A stretch of DNA of 64,000 nucleotides from Peribacillus frigoritolerans_B. Lineage in GTDB: Bacteria; Bacillota; Bacilli; Bacillales; DSM-1321. The notes under the pieces are model-generated. The model searched no databases. It saw only the letters and a list, made by a program, of their open reading frames with translations, and was not told the DNA's origin. Position 1 is the first letter of the stretch; each line of letters starts with the position of its first letter. The DNA lies in the NCBI RefSeq assembly GCF_044762665.1, contig NZ_JBIWES010000001.1, positions 1 through 64,000 of the forward strand, written 5' to 3'. The position numbers were made by a program, and so were the translations under genes. Below are positions 1 to 6,862 of the stretch, in pieces.

Positions 1-43
1 GCCCAAATCTCTTATCCTTTGGTCAAAATTTCAAGGGAATTTT

Positions 44-82
44 AAAAGGGGTTCGGAATTTTTTAAATTCCGAACCCCTTTT
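44..82. terminator. Bidirectional stem-loop terminator
   Basis: An 18-bp perfect inverted repeat (arms 44-61 and 65-82, 3-nt loop) ends in T runs on both strands. It would end whatever plus-strand gene lies left of the window and could back up ohrR termination on the minus strand. A second hairpin follows about 12 nt later. Confidence 0.75.
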
Positions 83-94
83 GTCTACAAACTG

Positions 95-124
95 AGACGC
101 TTGGGGTTACCAAGCGTCTTTTCT
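95..124 (+). terminator. Second hairpin terminator
   Basis: Arms 95-104 and 110-119 form a 10-bp stem with a 5-nt loop, followed on the plus strand by TTTT. The 12-nt linker from the first hairpin contains TTTTGTCTACAAACTGA, a motif that recurs near 28.9 kb beside another hairpin. Confidence 0.65.
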
Positions 125-127
125 TCA

Positions 128-568
128 CTAAAATTGCTGTAATGTTTTCAATAGTTGGAGCAGCGAAGCTTTTAAATCCTCAACCACCCTCTTATCCTCA
201 CCCGACATAGCCGAAATGCGATCGGGAATGAAACAGGCCTCTTCCTGTAAACCAAGTCCCTTTTCCGTCAACTTAATCATGACAGAACGTTCATCTTCAG
301 TTGAACGTTCACGGACAATCAAGCCATTCTGCTCCATTCGTTTCAACATGGGGGTAAGCGTTCCTGAGTCGAGGGCAAGGAGCTCGCCAAGTTTTTTTAC
401 TGTAAGTGTATCCTGTTCCCATAATAGAAGCAAAACAAGATATTGAGGATATGTCACTTCAAGTTTATCAAGCAGCGGTTTATATTTCTTCGTCATTTCC
501 CGCGAACTTGCATAAAGCAGGAAACATAATTGGTCTTCCAGTACTTTTTCTATTTTACTTTGCATCAT
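128..568 (-). CDS. ohrR: MarR-family organic hydroperoxide sensor/repressor OhrR
   Basis: This 146-aa winged-helix regulator closely matches B. subtilis OhrR, including the N-terminal LCFLLYASSREMTKKYKPLL block with the peroxide-sensing Cys15 and the DSGTLTPMLKRMEQ recognition helix (about residues 67-80). In the family, oxidation of this cysteine by organic peroxides releases DNA and derepresses the peroxidase gene ohrA. No ohrA is visible in the window. A second cysteine, Cys112, is present, whereas B. subtilis OhrR is, as far as I recall, a one-Cys protein; whether Cys112 forms a disulfide is unknown. The first two codons are both ATG; the SD-like GGTGAT precedes them closely, so the start could be either. 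Confidence 0.9.
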   Translation of the reverse strand: MMQSKIEKVLEDQLCFLLYASSREMTKKYKPLLDKLEVTYPQYLVLLLLWEQDTLTVKKLGELLALDSGTLTPMLKRMEQNGLIVRERSTEDERSVMIKLTEKGLGLQEEACFIPDRISAMSGEDKRVVEDLKASLLQLLKTLQQF

Positions 569-592
569 ATCACCAGCTAATAGTAGTCCATC

Positions 593-610
593 CGATATGC
601 AATCATATCG
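593..610. promoter_or_regulatory. Candidate operator upstream of ohrR
   Basis: A perfect 7-bp inverted repeat CGATATG/CATATCG with a CAAT spacer lies 25 bp upstream of the ohrR start. A TATATT -10-like hexamer sits about a dozen bases further upstream on the minus strand, so the repeat would lie just after the transcription start. It is a plausible autoregulatory site, but it does not match the AT-only B. subtilis ohrA operator exactly. Confidence 0.35.
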
Positions 611-683
611 AACTTATCTTTAATATAATCGTTATACTTTATAAAATAAAGGAATATCAGCAAGGAATAAATCTTCCTGAACG

Positions 684-724
684 GAAAAAGGGAGCCAGCC
701 CTTTTAAAACTTTAACTGCTCCCT
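684..724 (-). terminator. Terminator of yqkK
   Basis: AGGGAGC (689-695) pairs with GCTCCCT (718-724) around a loop that holds a further GGGC/GCCC pairing. On the minus strand the stem is followed by TTTTT, just after the yqkK stop. Confidence 0.7.
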
Positions 725-729
725 GTTCT

Positions 730-990
730 TCATTTATAGTTCTTCCAGTTCAGATTGCTTTCACCCAATAGTTCTTCGAATGATTTATTCTTCTCCCGCC
801 GCTTTCTTTCTTCACGTTTTTTTTCTTCTTCCGCTGCCCTTTTCTCTTGTTCAGCCTCATTAAGTTCTTTTTGCTTTTGACGAAGCTGGGACATGATATC
901 TTGATTGATCATATCACCGAGTTTCAATGAAGATGAATCTTTATCTTGGTTTTTGCTTTGATTTTGTTTTCGCGGCTGTTTCTTTTTCAT
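730..990 (-). CDS. yqkK: YqkK-like small charged coiled-coil protein (DUF3886)
   Basis: This 86-aa, very lysine/glutamate-rich protein has a basic N-terminus (KKKQPRKQNQSKNQ), a TLGDMINQ-like segment near residues 23-30, a long charged helix (about 35-70) predicted to be coiled coil, and a conserved tail FEELLGESNLNWKNY. These features match the uncharacterised Bacillus YqkK/DUF3886 family. No function is known. It has its own SD (AGGAGGTTTT upstream of the ATG) and its own terminator, so it is probably monocistronic. It lies divergent from the hydrolase gene to its right. Confidence 0.75.
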   Translation of the reverse strand: MKKKQPRKQNQSKNQDKDSSSLKLGDMINQDIMSQLRQKQKELNEAEQEKRAAEEEKKREERKRREKNKSFEELLGESNLNWKNYK

Positions 991-1120
991 CCTTAAAACC
1001 TCCTGGCCATTTATGAAATTATTATATCATGACTGCCGTTTTCCTCATCATGGTTTTCAAACAGTGTTTTCCCTTTTCCCTCATGGTAAAATAAAGAAAA
1101 TCAACCGAGGAGGACCTTTC

Positions 1121-2020
1121 ATGAAGAAATGGTGGTTTACACTGGCTGGAATCCTATCGTATATCATCGGCGTCGGCATTTATTTTTCCAATCGGATCAT
1201 GTACATGAAAAAGAAGGAAGATGATTTTATCCAGAATCGTGAAATCATGGCTAAACGCCTGATCACGGAGGATTTTGATAATCTGCCTAAATCGGAAATT
1301 TGGGTATCGTCACCATCAGGATATTCCTTGAAATGCTTGTTTATCGAACCGCATGACACCAAAAAGTGGGTGGTCATTTCTCATGGTGTGACGGAGAACA
1401 AAGTCAATTCGATCAAGTACATGAACATTTTTCTTAAGCGGGGCTTCAATGCGATCATTTATGACCACCGCCGGCATGGGGATTCCGGTGGCAAGACGAG
1501 CAGTTATGGACATTATGAAAAATTCGACCTGAAGGCCGTAATCGATGAATTGAAAAGACGTAAAGGTCCCGACCTTCATATTGGCATTCATGGAGAATCC
1601 ATGGGGGCCGTAACTCTGCTTTTATATGCCGGAATGCTTGAAGATGGCGCTGATTTTTATATTGCCGACTGTCCATTTTCAAACTTCGAGGATCAGATCA
1701 AACACCAGCTCAAGCATGAAGTCCCATTTCCTTCTTGGACCGTGTTTCCGCTTGGGCGTACGTTCATCAAACTCCGTGACGGATATTGGACCAATGAAGT
1801 GTCCCCAATCGATTATATGAAAAATATCCGAAAACCCGTGCTTTTCATCCATAGTGAAAATGACAGTTTCATTCCCGCTTCCATGACAGCGGAATTATAT
1901 GCAGCAAAAGAGGGCCCAAAGCAGCTGTACATCGCTAAAAAAGGGGCCCACGCTCAATCTTATAATGAAAATCCAAAAGAATATGAAGATCAAATCGATC
2001 AGTTTCTAAAACTTGTCTGA
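1121..2020 (+). CDS. yqkD: Alpha/beta hydrolase YqkD-like, membrane anchored
   Basis: A 299-aa serine hydrolase of the YqkD type. An N-terminal hydrophobic segment (about residues 4-24) should tether it to the membrane. The nucleophile elbow is HGESMG (Ser160); the probable triad partners are Asp248 in HSENDSF and His277 in KGAHAQ, in the usual order for the fold. The substrate is unknown. The start at 1121 is chosen because GAGGAGGA lies 7 nt upstream; the reading frame stays open further upstream, but without an SD. It is followed by a terminator and stands alone. Confidence 0.85.
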   Translation: MKKWWFTLAGILSYIIGVGIYFSNRIMYMKKKEDDFIQNREIMAKRLITEDFDNLPKSEIWVSSPSGYSLKCLFIEPHDTKKWVVISHGVTENKVNSIKYMNIFLKRGFNAIIYDHRRHGDSGGKTSSYGHYEKFDLKAVIDELKRRKGPDLHIGIHGESMGAVTLLLYAGMLEDGADFYIADCPFSNFEDQIKHQLKHEVPFPSWTVFPLGRTFIKLRDGYWTNEVSPIDYMKNIRKPVLFIHSENDSFIPASMTAELYAAKEGPKQLYIAKKGAHAQSYNENPKEYEDQIDQFLKLV

Positions 2021-2029
2021 GAAGAAAAG

Positions 2030-2054
2030 AGAGGGTATCCAAGATCCCTCTTTT
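2030..2054 (+). terminator. Terminator of yqkD
   Basis: AGAGGG (2030-2035) pairs with CCCTCT (2046-2051), followed by TTT. The stem is short but sits 10 nt after the stop codon. Confidence 0.65.
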
Positions 2055-2062
2055 GCTTTTAG

Positions 2063-2386
2063 TTAGATTTTATTAAAAAAGCTCATCCTCGGATTTAAGA
2101 TTTGATTCGGACTTTTTAATTGAAAGCTGTTCGCTTCCGGAACAAAGTCTATTTTCATGACTTCATCAAGAAAAATCATTTTTGATTTCTCAACATATAG
2201 CGGGATTCCGTTCGTTTCCACTTTTTCAGTACCTTCTTCAGGTTCGTTGACCCACCATAGCGCCGTCACACCACTTACCACGCAGCCACAGCCATCAGTA
2301 TCATATTTCAACTGTAAATATCCTTCTTGTCCCTGTACCTTACCGGCTACTTTCTCAGCCGCTGTTTCCGTCCATTCAATATACAT
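2063..2386 (-). CDS. yqkB: YqkB/HesB-like iron-sulfur biosynthesis domain protein
   Basis: A 107-aa HesB/IscA-like protein, the same length as I recall for B. subtilis YqkB. It begins MYIEWTETAAEKV and carries the DTDGCGCVVSGV segment with a CxC pair near residues 32-34, while the C-terminal cysteine pair of classical A-type carriers is missing. The start at 2386 is supported by GGGAGG upstream; the open frame reaches 2473, but those extra codons lack an SD. A role in Fe-S metabolism is inferred from the fold only. It lies tail-to-tail with yqkD. Confidence 0.8.
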   Translation of the reverse strand: MYIEWTETAAEKVAGKVQGQEGYLQLKYDTDGCGCVVSGVTALWWVNEPEEGTEKVETNGIPLYVEKSKMIFLDEVMKIDFVPEANSFQLKSPNQILNPRMSFFNKI

Positions 2387-2575
2387 GATTGCTGCCTCCC
2401 GGTGTCTTTGCATTCCTCCATTATAAACGATAAAAACGTTTCTGTTAACGAAACTGCCTGCTTCCTTTTGCAAGATCAGCCCTCACGAAAATCACTTTCC
2501 TCATGGACCGTTCTAACCAATGCCGATTCTCTTATGCCACGTCGTTCCTTTCATCACGATGCCGTTTCGAAAATG

Positions 2576-2603
2576 AAAGGCTGTCCCTTGGGGAACAGCC
2601 CTT
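2576..2603 (-). terminator. Terminator of the yqjW-yolD cassette
   Basis: GGCTGT (2579-2584) pairs with ACAGCC (2595-2600) with additional CC/GG pairing. TTTC/TTTT follows on the minus strand, just downstream of the YolD-like stop. Confidence 0.6.
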
Positions 2604-2610
2604 CCGCTCA

Positions 2611-2943
2611 TCATTCCATTATCCTTACATCCGCTATATCGGAAAGCCTGATATAGTGAGCCTGCTCAAACCGATCAACGATATGAAGCTTTTGGGTGAG
2701 CTCATTATAATAATGGATCCTGCCGATTAACAGCTGATACCGGTTTCCTTCATAATGAGCAATCGTGACATCCTTTCTTTCCTCCATCGCTTCCCCCATC
2801 ACCGCATTCATTTCTTCCAGTTGCTGTTCATCCAGGATGCGCTTCGTTTCATAGCTATCCTCCACCACCCAATCCCGCAGCATCTTCACATGTTCCGGCA
2901 ACATCATCGATGTCCATTTGATACGGCCGCGATCACGAATCAT
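2611..2943 (-). CDS. yqjX: YolD-like protein, partner of the Y-family polymerase
   Basis: This 110-aa protein matches the YolD-like family: MIRDRGRIKWTSMMLPEHV at the N-terminus, a central acidic/charged helix, and the IHYYNELTQKLHIVDRF...RLSDI pattern. In Bacillus these small proteins are encoded directly after UvrX/YqjW-type polymerases and have been compared to UmuD-like partners. Here it lies 26 bp downstream of the polymerase, on the same strand, so the two should be co-transcribed under LexA. The start at 2943 has a GAAAGGAGG SD 6-7 nt upstream; the frame is open to 2967. Confidence 0.85.
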   Translation of the reverse strand: MIRDRGRIKWTSMMLPEHVKMLRDWVVEDSYETKRILDEQQLEEMNAVMGEAMEERKDVTIAHYEGNRYQLLIGRIHYYNELTQKLHIVDRFEQAHYIRLSDIADVRIME

Positions 2944-2969
2944 TCTTTTTCCTCCTTTCAAAGTCAACC

Positions 2970-4229
2970 TTACGCCTTATGCCCGCCAAGCAGCTTGCTT
3001 CGGTAAACGGCTGTACCTGCTTCTGTATACGAAACTGCACGCAATAACGATTTGGCTCCATATTTGTGGCGGATTCGATCAACCGTGTAACTCAATTCCC
3101 GCTTCTTCCAGCGCGAAGCATCAAATAAAGTCAGCTGCATTTCGTTATCATCTACAATATTCGAGAGTCTGACCTCTATGCTTCGAACCGTTTTTTGCTT
3201 ATAGTTCTCATGAAAAAGCTCCAGGCAAACTTTATATAACTCCAGCGTAATGTTGCTCGGCTCGTTAATCGAACGCGAACGATGGAAACCTCCGCCAAAC
3301 TCATCCTTGCTGTAACCAATGCCTAGGCTCACCGTCCTTCCTGCCTTACGATGGGTGCGTGCCCTTCTTCCAACTTCTTCGCAAATTTCCAGCATGACCT
3401 GCTTTATCTCATGTTCCTCCTTATAATCCCGCAGCAGGATTTGACTTTTACCGAAGCTGACCTGCCCTTCGATGATCGCTGCCCCCATATCGGATAAATC
3501 TATTCCCCAGGCATGGTGGTAAAGCTGATTGCCCATAATTCCAAACTTCGCTTCAAGTAATTCAAGATCATAATTGGCAAGCTGCCCAACCGTAAATATG
3601 CCCATTCCATGAAGGGTTTTTTCTACGCGCCTGCCGATCCCCCACATTTCACGCAGCGGGGAAATCGGCCAAAGTTTGCTTGGTACATCCTCATACTTCC
3701 ATTCCGCAATCCCTTTATGTTTGGCTTCCAAATCAAGGCAAAGTTTTGCCATAAGCATGTTCGGTCCAATTCCAATGGCACAGGGGAGCTGTAATTCCCG
3801 TTCAATTTCATCTTTTATCTTTTCAGCTATCATGCGGGCATCTCCCCATAAAGAAGCGGCACCATCGACTTTCACAAAACTTTCGTCCACACTATATACG
3901 TGAATCGCTTCTTTGGGCACATAACGGTTGAACAAGCGGGTGATTTCCGTCGAGACCCTTAAATAAGTCGCCATTTTAGGTTCAACGACGACAATCCTCG
4001 GATCATTCGGAATCTCGAACATCCGCGAACCTGTCTTGATGCCAAATTCCTTCTTCATCTTTGGAGAAGCCGCAAGCACAATGCTCCCTGTCCTCTTCAA
4101 ATCACCAACCACCGCCAGATAACAATCAAGCGGGTCCAGCCCAAGCATGACCGCTGAACAGCTTGCATAAAAACTTTTCATATCGATACACATAATTGAT
4201 TGTTTCGGCATCGTCCCATAATCCATCAT
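2970..4229 (-). CDS. yqjW: Y-family DNA polymerase, UvrX/YqjW type (SOS)
   Basis: A 419-aa translesion polymerase of the UmuC-like UvrX/YqjW branch. The palm begins MCIDMKSFYASCSAV with the metal-binding Asp, and the second catalytic pair lies in VYSVDESFVKVDG (about residues 111-123). It is followed by the helix-hairpin-helix thumb (MWGIGRRVEKTLHGMGI) and the little-finger domain. It should copy damaged templates at the cost of fidelity. A YolD-like gene follows. Two LexA-like boxes lie 16 and 54 bp upstream, consistent with SOS induction. Tandem ATGs open the frame; the SD AGGGTG allows either. Confidence 0.9.
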   Translation of the reverse strand: MMDYGTMPKQSIMCIDMKSFYASCSAVMLGLDPLDCYLAVVGDLKRTGSIVLAASPKMKKEFGIKTGSRMFEIPNDPRIVVVEPKMATYLRVSTEITRLFNRYVPKEAIHVYSVDESFVKVDGAASLWGDARMIAEKIKDEIERELQLPCAIGIGPNMLMAKLCLDLEAKHKGIAEWKYEDVPSKLWPISPLREMWGIGRRVEKTLHGMGIFTVGQLANYDLELLEAKFGIMGNQLYHHAWGIDLSDMGAAIIEGQVSFGKSQILLRDYKEEHEIKQVMLEICEEVGRRARTHRKAGRTVSLGIGYSKDEFGGGFHRSRSINEPSNITLELYKVCLELFHENYKQKTVRSIEVRLSNIVDDNEMQLTLFDASRWKKRELSYTVDRIRHKYGAKSLLRAVSYTEAGTAVYRSKLLGGHKA

Positions 4230-4244
4230 CTCTTCACCCTAACA

Positions 4245-4258
4245 AGAATATACGTTCG
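4245..4258. promoter_or_regulatory. LexA (DinR) box 1
   Basis: AGAATATACGTTCG matches the Bacillus LexA consensus CGAAC-N4-GTTCG at all but two positions (1 and 5). It lies directly upstream of yqjW. Confidence 0.7.
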
Positions 4259-4282
4259 CTTTATTATATTCATAACTCTAAC

Positions 4283-4296
4283 CGAATATACGTTCT
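4283..4296. promoter_or_regulatory. LexA (DinR) box 2
   Basis: CGAATATACGTTCT shares its 12-base core GAATATACGTTC with box 1 and lies 38 bp from it, start to start. Two sites of this type imply tight LexA repression of the yqjW-yqjX cassette. Confidence 0.7.
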
Positions 4297-4539
4297 TATT
4301 CAATGGAAGTTTTCATACAAATTTCTACTTTTTATTGTAATTTCCTTGAAAAATATAATAGATACTAAAAATGGGTGAAATTCCAAATTTAAACTCAGTA
4401 TCCAAATAGTTTTTTTGAAAAAGATCAATTGGTAGCTTGATTAATATCCAATAGGTCCATATACTCAGTTTTTTTAACTTCCCCCACCCTTTTCAACAGA
4501 CTTTCGTCTGTTTAAAATCCAGTCTTAATGCTCATTTTT

Positions 4540-4556
4540 TGTAATGAAAATGTAAC
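4540..4556 (+). promoter_or_regulatory. WalR-like direct repeat
   Basis: TGTAAT-GAAAA-TGTAAC fits the WalR (YycF) consensus TGTWAH-N5-TGTWAH at every position. It ends 15 bp upstream of the -35 hexamer of the endopeptidase promoter, a position suited to activation. Confidence 0.65.
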
Positions 4557-4571
4557 GAAAATTATGTCTAA

Positions 4572-4599
4572 TTGTCATAATGGTATTGTAGGATAATAT
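4572..4599 (+). promoter_or_regulatory. Sigma-A promoter of the NlpC/P60 gene
   Basis: TTGTCA (4572-4577) and TAATAT (4594-4599) are separated by 16 nt, about 45 bp before the start codon. The rest of the 4297-4539 interval shows only AT-rich sequence with no gene. Confidence 0.55.
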
Positions 4600-4643
4600 T
4601 GTTAAGAAATAATAGAAAGATAGATAGAGAGGAAATGAAAATT

Positions 4644-5303
4644 ATGAAGAAATGGATCGCTTCAGCTGCTGTTGCATCTGCCATGATGCTAACCCCACTG
4701 CAAGCCTTTGCCAACATTGGAGACCAAACCCTCAGACCCGGAATGACACATAGTGATGTCAAACAACTACAACAACTATTAAAAACCAAAGGTTATTTCA
4801 CATATTCAGGTTCACTGACTACATATTACGGCACCTATTCTGTATCCGCAGTAAAAAAATTCCAAAAAGCCAAAGGGTTGACTGCCGACGGAATTGCCGG
4901 CCGCAACACATTTAATGCGCTTGGTGTTTATAATGTCAATAATACTAGCTTGATCAGCTATGCAAAAACCTTAATAGGCAAACCCTACAAATGGGGCGGA
5001 ACAACACCAACTGGATTTGACTGCTCAGGCTTCGTCTATTACGTATTCCAGAAATCACAAGGGATTACCTTACCGCGTACAACATCCTTGCTCTATTCCA
5101 ATACGGGTTTAAAAGTATCTTCACCAGCTAAGGGTGATCTTGTATTCTTTGATACTTCTTCTGGAAGAACAGGAGTATCCCATGTTGGGATCTATATCGG
5201 AAATGGTCAATTCATCAGTGCTACGTCTTCTAAAGGAATAACCATCACGGATATGGATAATTCTTATTGGAAACCAAAATATTTAGGTGCAAAAACTTTA
5301 TAA
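4644..5303 (+). CDS. Secreted NlpC/P60 peptidoglycan endopeptidase
   Basis: A 219-aa secreted wall hydrolase. A signal peptide (MKKWIASAAVASAMM, cleavage near AFA-N at 23/24) is followed by a PG_binding_1 domain (about 26-95: LRPGMTHSDVKQLQQLL, VKKFQKAKGLTADGIAG) and an NlpC/P60 domain (about 103-215) with Cys127 in FDCSGF and His180 in SHVGIYIG. The position of the usual third catalytic residue (His in FIHA) is Ser192 here (FISA). It should cut D-Glu-DAP-type stem peptide bonds. The start at 4644 gives an 11-nt SD spacing; an in-frame ATG at 4635 is only 2 nt from the SD. The upstream WalR-like box suggests control by WalKR. Confidence 0.85.
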   Translation: MKKWIASAAVASAMMLTPLQAFANIGDQTLRPGMTHSDVKQLQQLLKTKGYFTYSGSLTTYYGTYSVSAVKKFQKAKGLTADGIAGRNTFNALGVYNVNNTSLISYAKTLIGKPYKWGGTTPTGFDCSGFVYYVFQKSQGITLPRTTSLLYSNTGLKVSSPAKGDLVFFDTSSGRTGVSHVGIYIGNGQFISATSSKGITITDMDNSYWKPKYLGAKTL

Positions 5304-5321
5304 AATCCAGTGATATCCCAT

Positions 5322-5365
5322 AAAACAACCGGACAGAATTCGAAGTGAATCAGTCCGGTTGTTTT
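5322..5365. terminator. Shared bidirectional terminator
   Basis: A 13-bp stem (arms 5322-5334 and 5353-5365, AAAACAACCGGAC and its complement) lies between convergent genes and overlaps the last bases of the DUF3221 gene. T runs are present on both strands. Confidence 0.85.
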
Positions 5366-5891
5366 ATTTTATATATAATATTTCATCCGTTAAATCCTCA
5401 ACTGTCACAATGAATGAAGAATCCAAGTTGGAACGATTCATCATTTCGATATTATAAACATGCTCTGAGGGTAAATGGACGACTTCGAGAACCATGAATC
5501 GCTGGCTTTCCGCTTTGCTGACATGATCGAGAGCAGCAGTGACCGCCCTTTGTTCGGCTAAGCTGATTTCATCCGTCAAAACAAGAATCATTTTTGCTTC
5601 CGCTTTCCCAGGAAATGATTTCTTCACCCCGCCCCGGTGCCATGGTTTCACTTTCATCCCGATTTCCAGGTCGGAATAATCGAGGTCATTACCATGTTGA
5701 TCTTGAATATATGTATCATTGGTCACCTTATAGTACGTCCCTTTAATCAAAACCCTTTTATCGTCAAGATCCGTAATGAAACCTTGTTCCCCTTTATCAA
5801 TGGGTTCATCCATGTTCCAATCGGGGGATTGACAGCTACCCAGAATAAAGGCGACGAATATATATATATAAAGGTTTACAATCATCTTCAT
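5364..5891 (-). CDS. DUF3221 lipoprotein
   Basis: A 175-aa exported lipoprotein. The N-terminus MKMIVNLYIYIFVAFILGSC carries a lipobox (LGSC, Cys20). The body has the DUF3221/YobA pattern: GFITDLDDKRVLIKGTYYKV, then DYSDLEIGMKVKPWH, an OB-like beta barrel, and a C-terminal extension with no recognised motif. Function is unknown. The start at 5891 is backed by AGGAGGG upstream; the frame is open to 5942, but that region lacks an SD. It converges with the endopeptidase gene and shares its terminator. Confidence 0.75.
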   Translation of the reverse strand: MKMIVNLYIYIFVAFILGSCQSPDWNMDEPIDKGEQGFITDLDDKRVLIKGTYYKVTNDTYIQDQHGNDLDYSDLEIGMKVKPWHRGGVKKSFPGKAEAKMILVLTDEISLAEQRAVTAALDHVSKAESQRFMVLEVVHLPSEHVYNIEMMNRSNLDSSFIVTVEDLTDEILYIK

Positions 5892-5970
5892 GAAAATCCC
5901 TCCTAATAGAAATAGACGGATTCCCCATGAAATAGTTACCAATTCAAATGAAAACTTCGGTTATTTCAAA

Positions 5971-5999
5971 AAAGGGGAATGTCATCGACATTCCCCTTT
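5971..5999 (-). terminator. Terminator of the yqjP-yqjQ operon
   Basis: AAAGGGGAATGTC (5971-5983) pairs perfectly with 5987-5999 around a 3-nt loop, followed by TTT on the minus strand. It lies 47 bp after the yqjQ stop. Confidence 0.85.
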
Positions 6000-6046
6000 A
6001 CCTAATATTAGACCATCTTTGACCTGTCCGGTATCGAAAGTATAGC

Positions 6047-6862
6047 CTACTTTTTAAAAAATGCTTTTTTTCCTAATGTTTCGGTGATCTTCGGAAACAT
6101 GTTATACCATTTCCCAGCTAAATTCATCCAGCCAGGGAGATTGATTTCCCTCTTATTGGTCAGCATCGCCGCTACGATTTTAGCAGCGACATCTCCAGGC
6201 TTAAGCATGAATTTTTCAACGTTCTTTAAGTATGCACCTGATTCATCCGCAATGTTAAAGAAATTCGTTTCTATAGGGCCAGGATTGACGGTGGTCACAA
6301 AAACATGATCTTCCATCAGCTCGAGCCGAAGTGCGTTTGAATAGCCAAGAACTGCGAACTTGGTAGAAGAGTACAATGTTGATTTAGGAGTGGCGATTTT
6401 ACCGGCCTGTGAAGCGATATTGATGATATGCCCCGATTTTCTCTGCTTCATATACGGTAAAACCAGCTTTGTGCAGGCCATTAGCCCAATGACGTTGACA
6501 GCAAACATTGCTTTCGTTTCATTTAATTCCGTATCCTGCGCTTCTTTAAACGTGCCGAAACCCGCATTGTTGACCAACACATCCACTTCACCTATTTGCT
6601 CATGGATGTCATTAAAAACATTTGTCACCTGATCAGTGTCTGCAACGTCAAGCTTATAGGCATATGCATCAATCCCATATTGGGTGATCAGTTCATTCTT
6701 TAACAGAAGTAATTTATCCATGCTTCTGGCCAAGAGGACGAGACGTCCTCCCTGTTTTGCACTTTGAATGGCAAGTTCCTTGCCAATCCCTCCGGAAGCA
6801 CCGGTAATAACAATAACTTTACCTTGCAACTTATTCAAAAAAAGCGGCCTCCTTACGAACAT
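6047..6862 (-). CDS. yqjQ: Short-chain dehydrogenase/reductase YqjQ
   Basis: A 271-aa classical SDR. The Rossmann glycine motif TGASGGIG is at 20-27, the structural NNAG at 98-101, and the catalytic Ser151, Tyr164 and Lys168 (YSSTK) are in the standard spacing. The cofactor is NAD(P); Arg46 after strand beta-2 (LLARS) favours NADPH. The substrate is unknown. Its ATG overlaps the stop of yqjP (TAATG), so the two are translationally coupled. The pair is conserved in B. subtilis in the same order. Confidence 0.88.
   Translation of the reverse strand: MFVRRPLFLNKLQGKVIVITGASGGIGKELAIQSAKQGGRLVLLARSMDKLLLLKNELITQYGIDAYAYKLDVADTDQVTNVFNDIHEQIGEVDVLVNNAGFGTFKEAQDTELNETKAMFAVNVIGLMACTKLVLPYMKQRKSGHIINIASQAGKIATPKSTLYSSTKFAVLGYSNALRLELMEDHVFVTTVNPGPIETNFFNIADESGAYLKNVEKFMLKPGDVAAKIVAAMLTNKREINLPGWMNLAGKWYNMFPKITETLGKKAFFKK

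Noticed and set aside
406..771. 121-codon plus-strand ORF
   Set aside because: It overlaps ohrR antisense, the operator and the yqkK end; no SD and no domain pattern.
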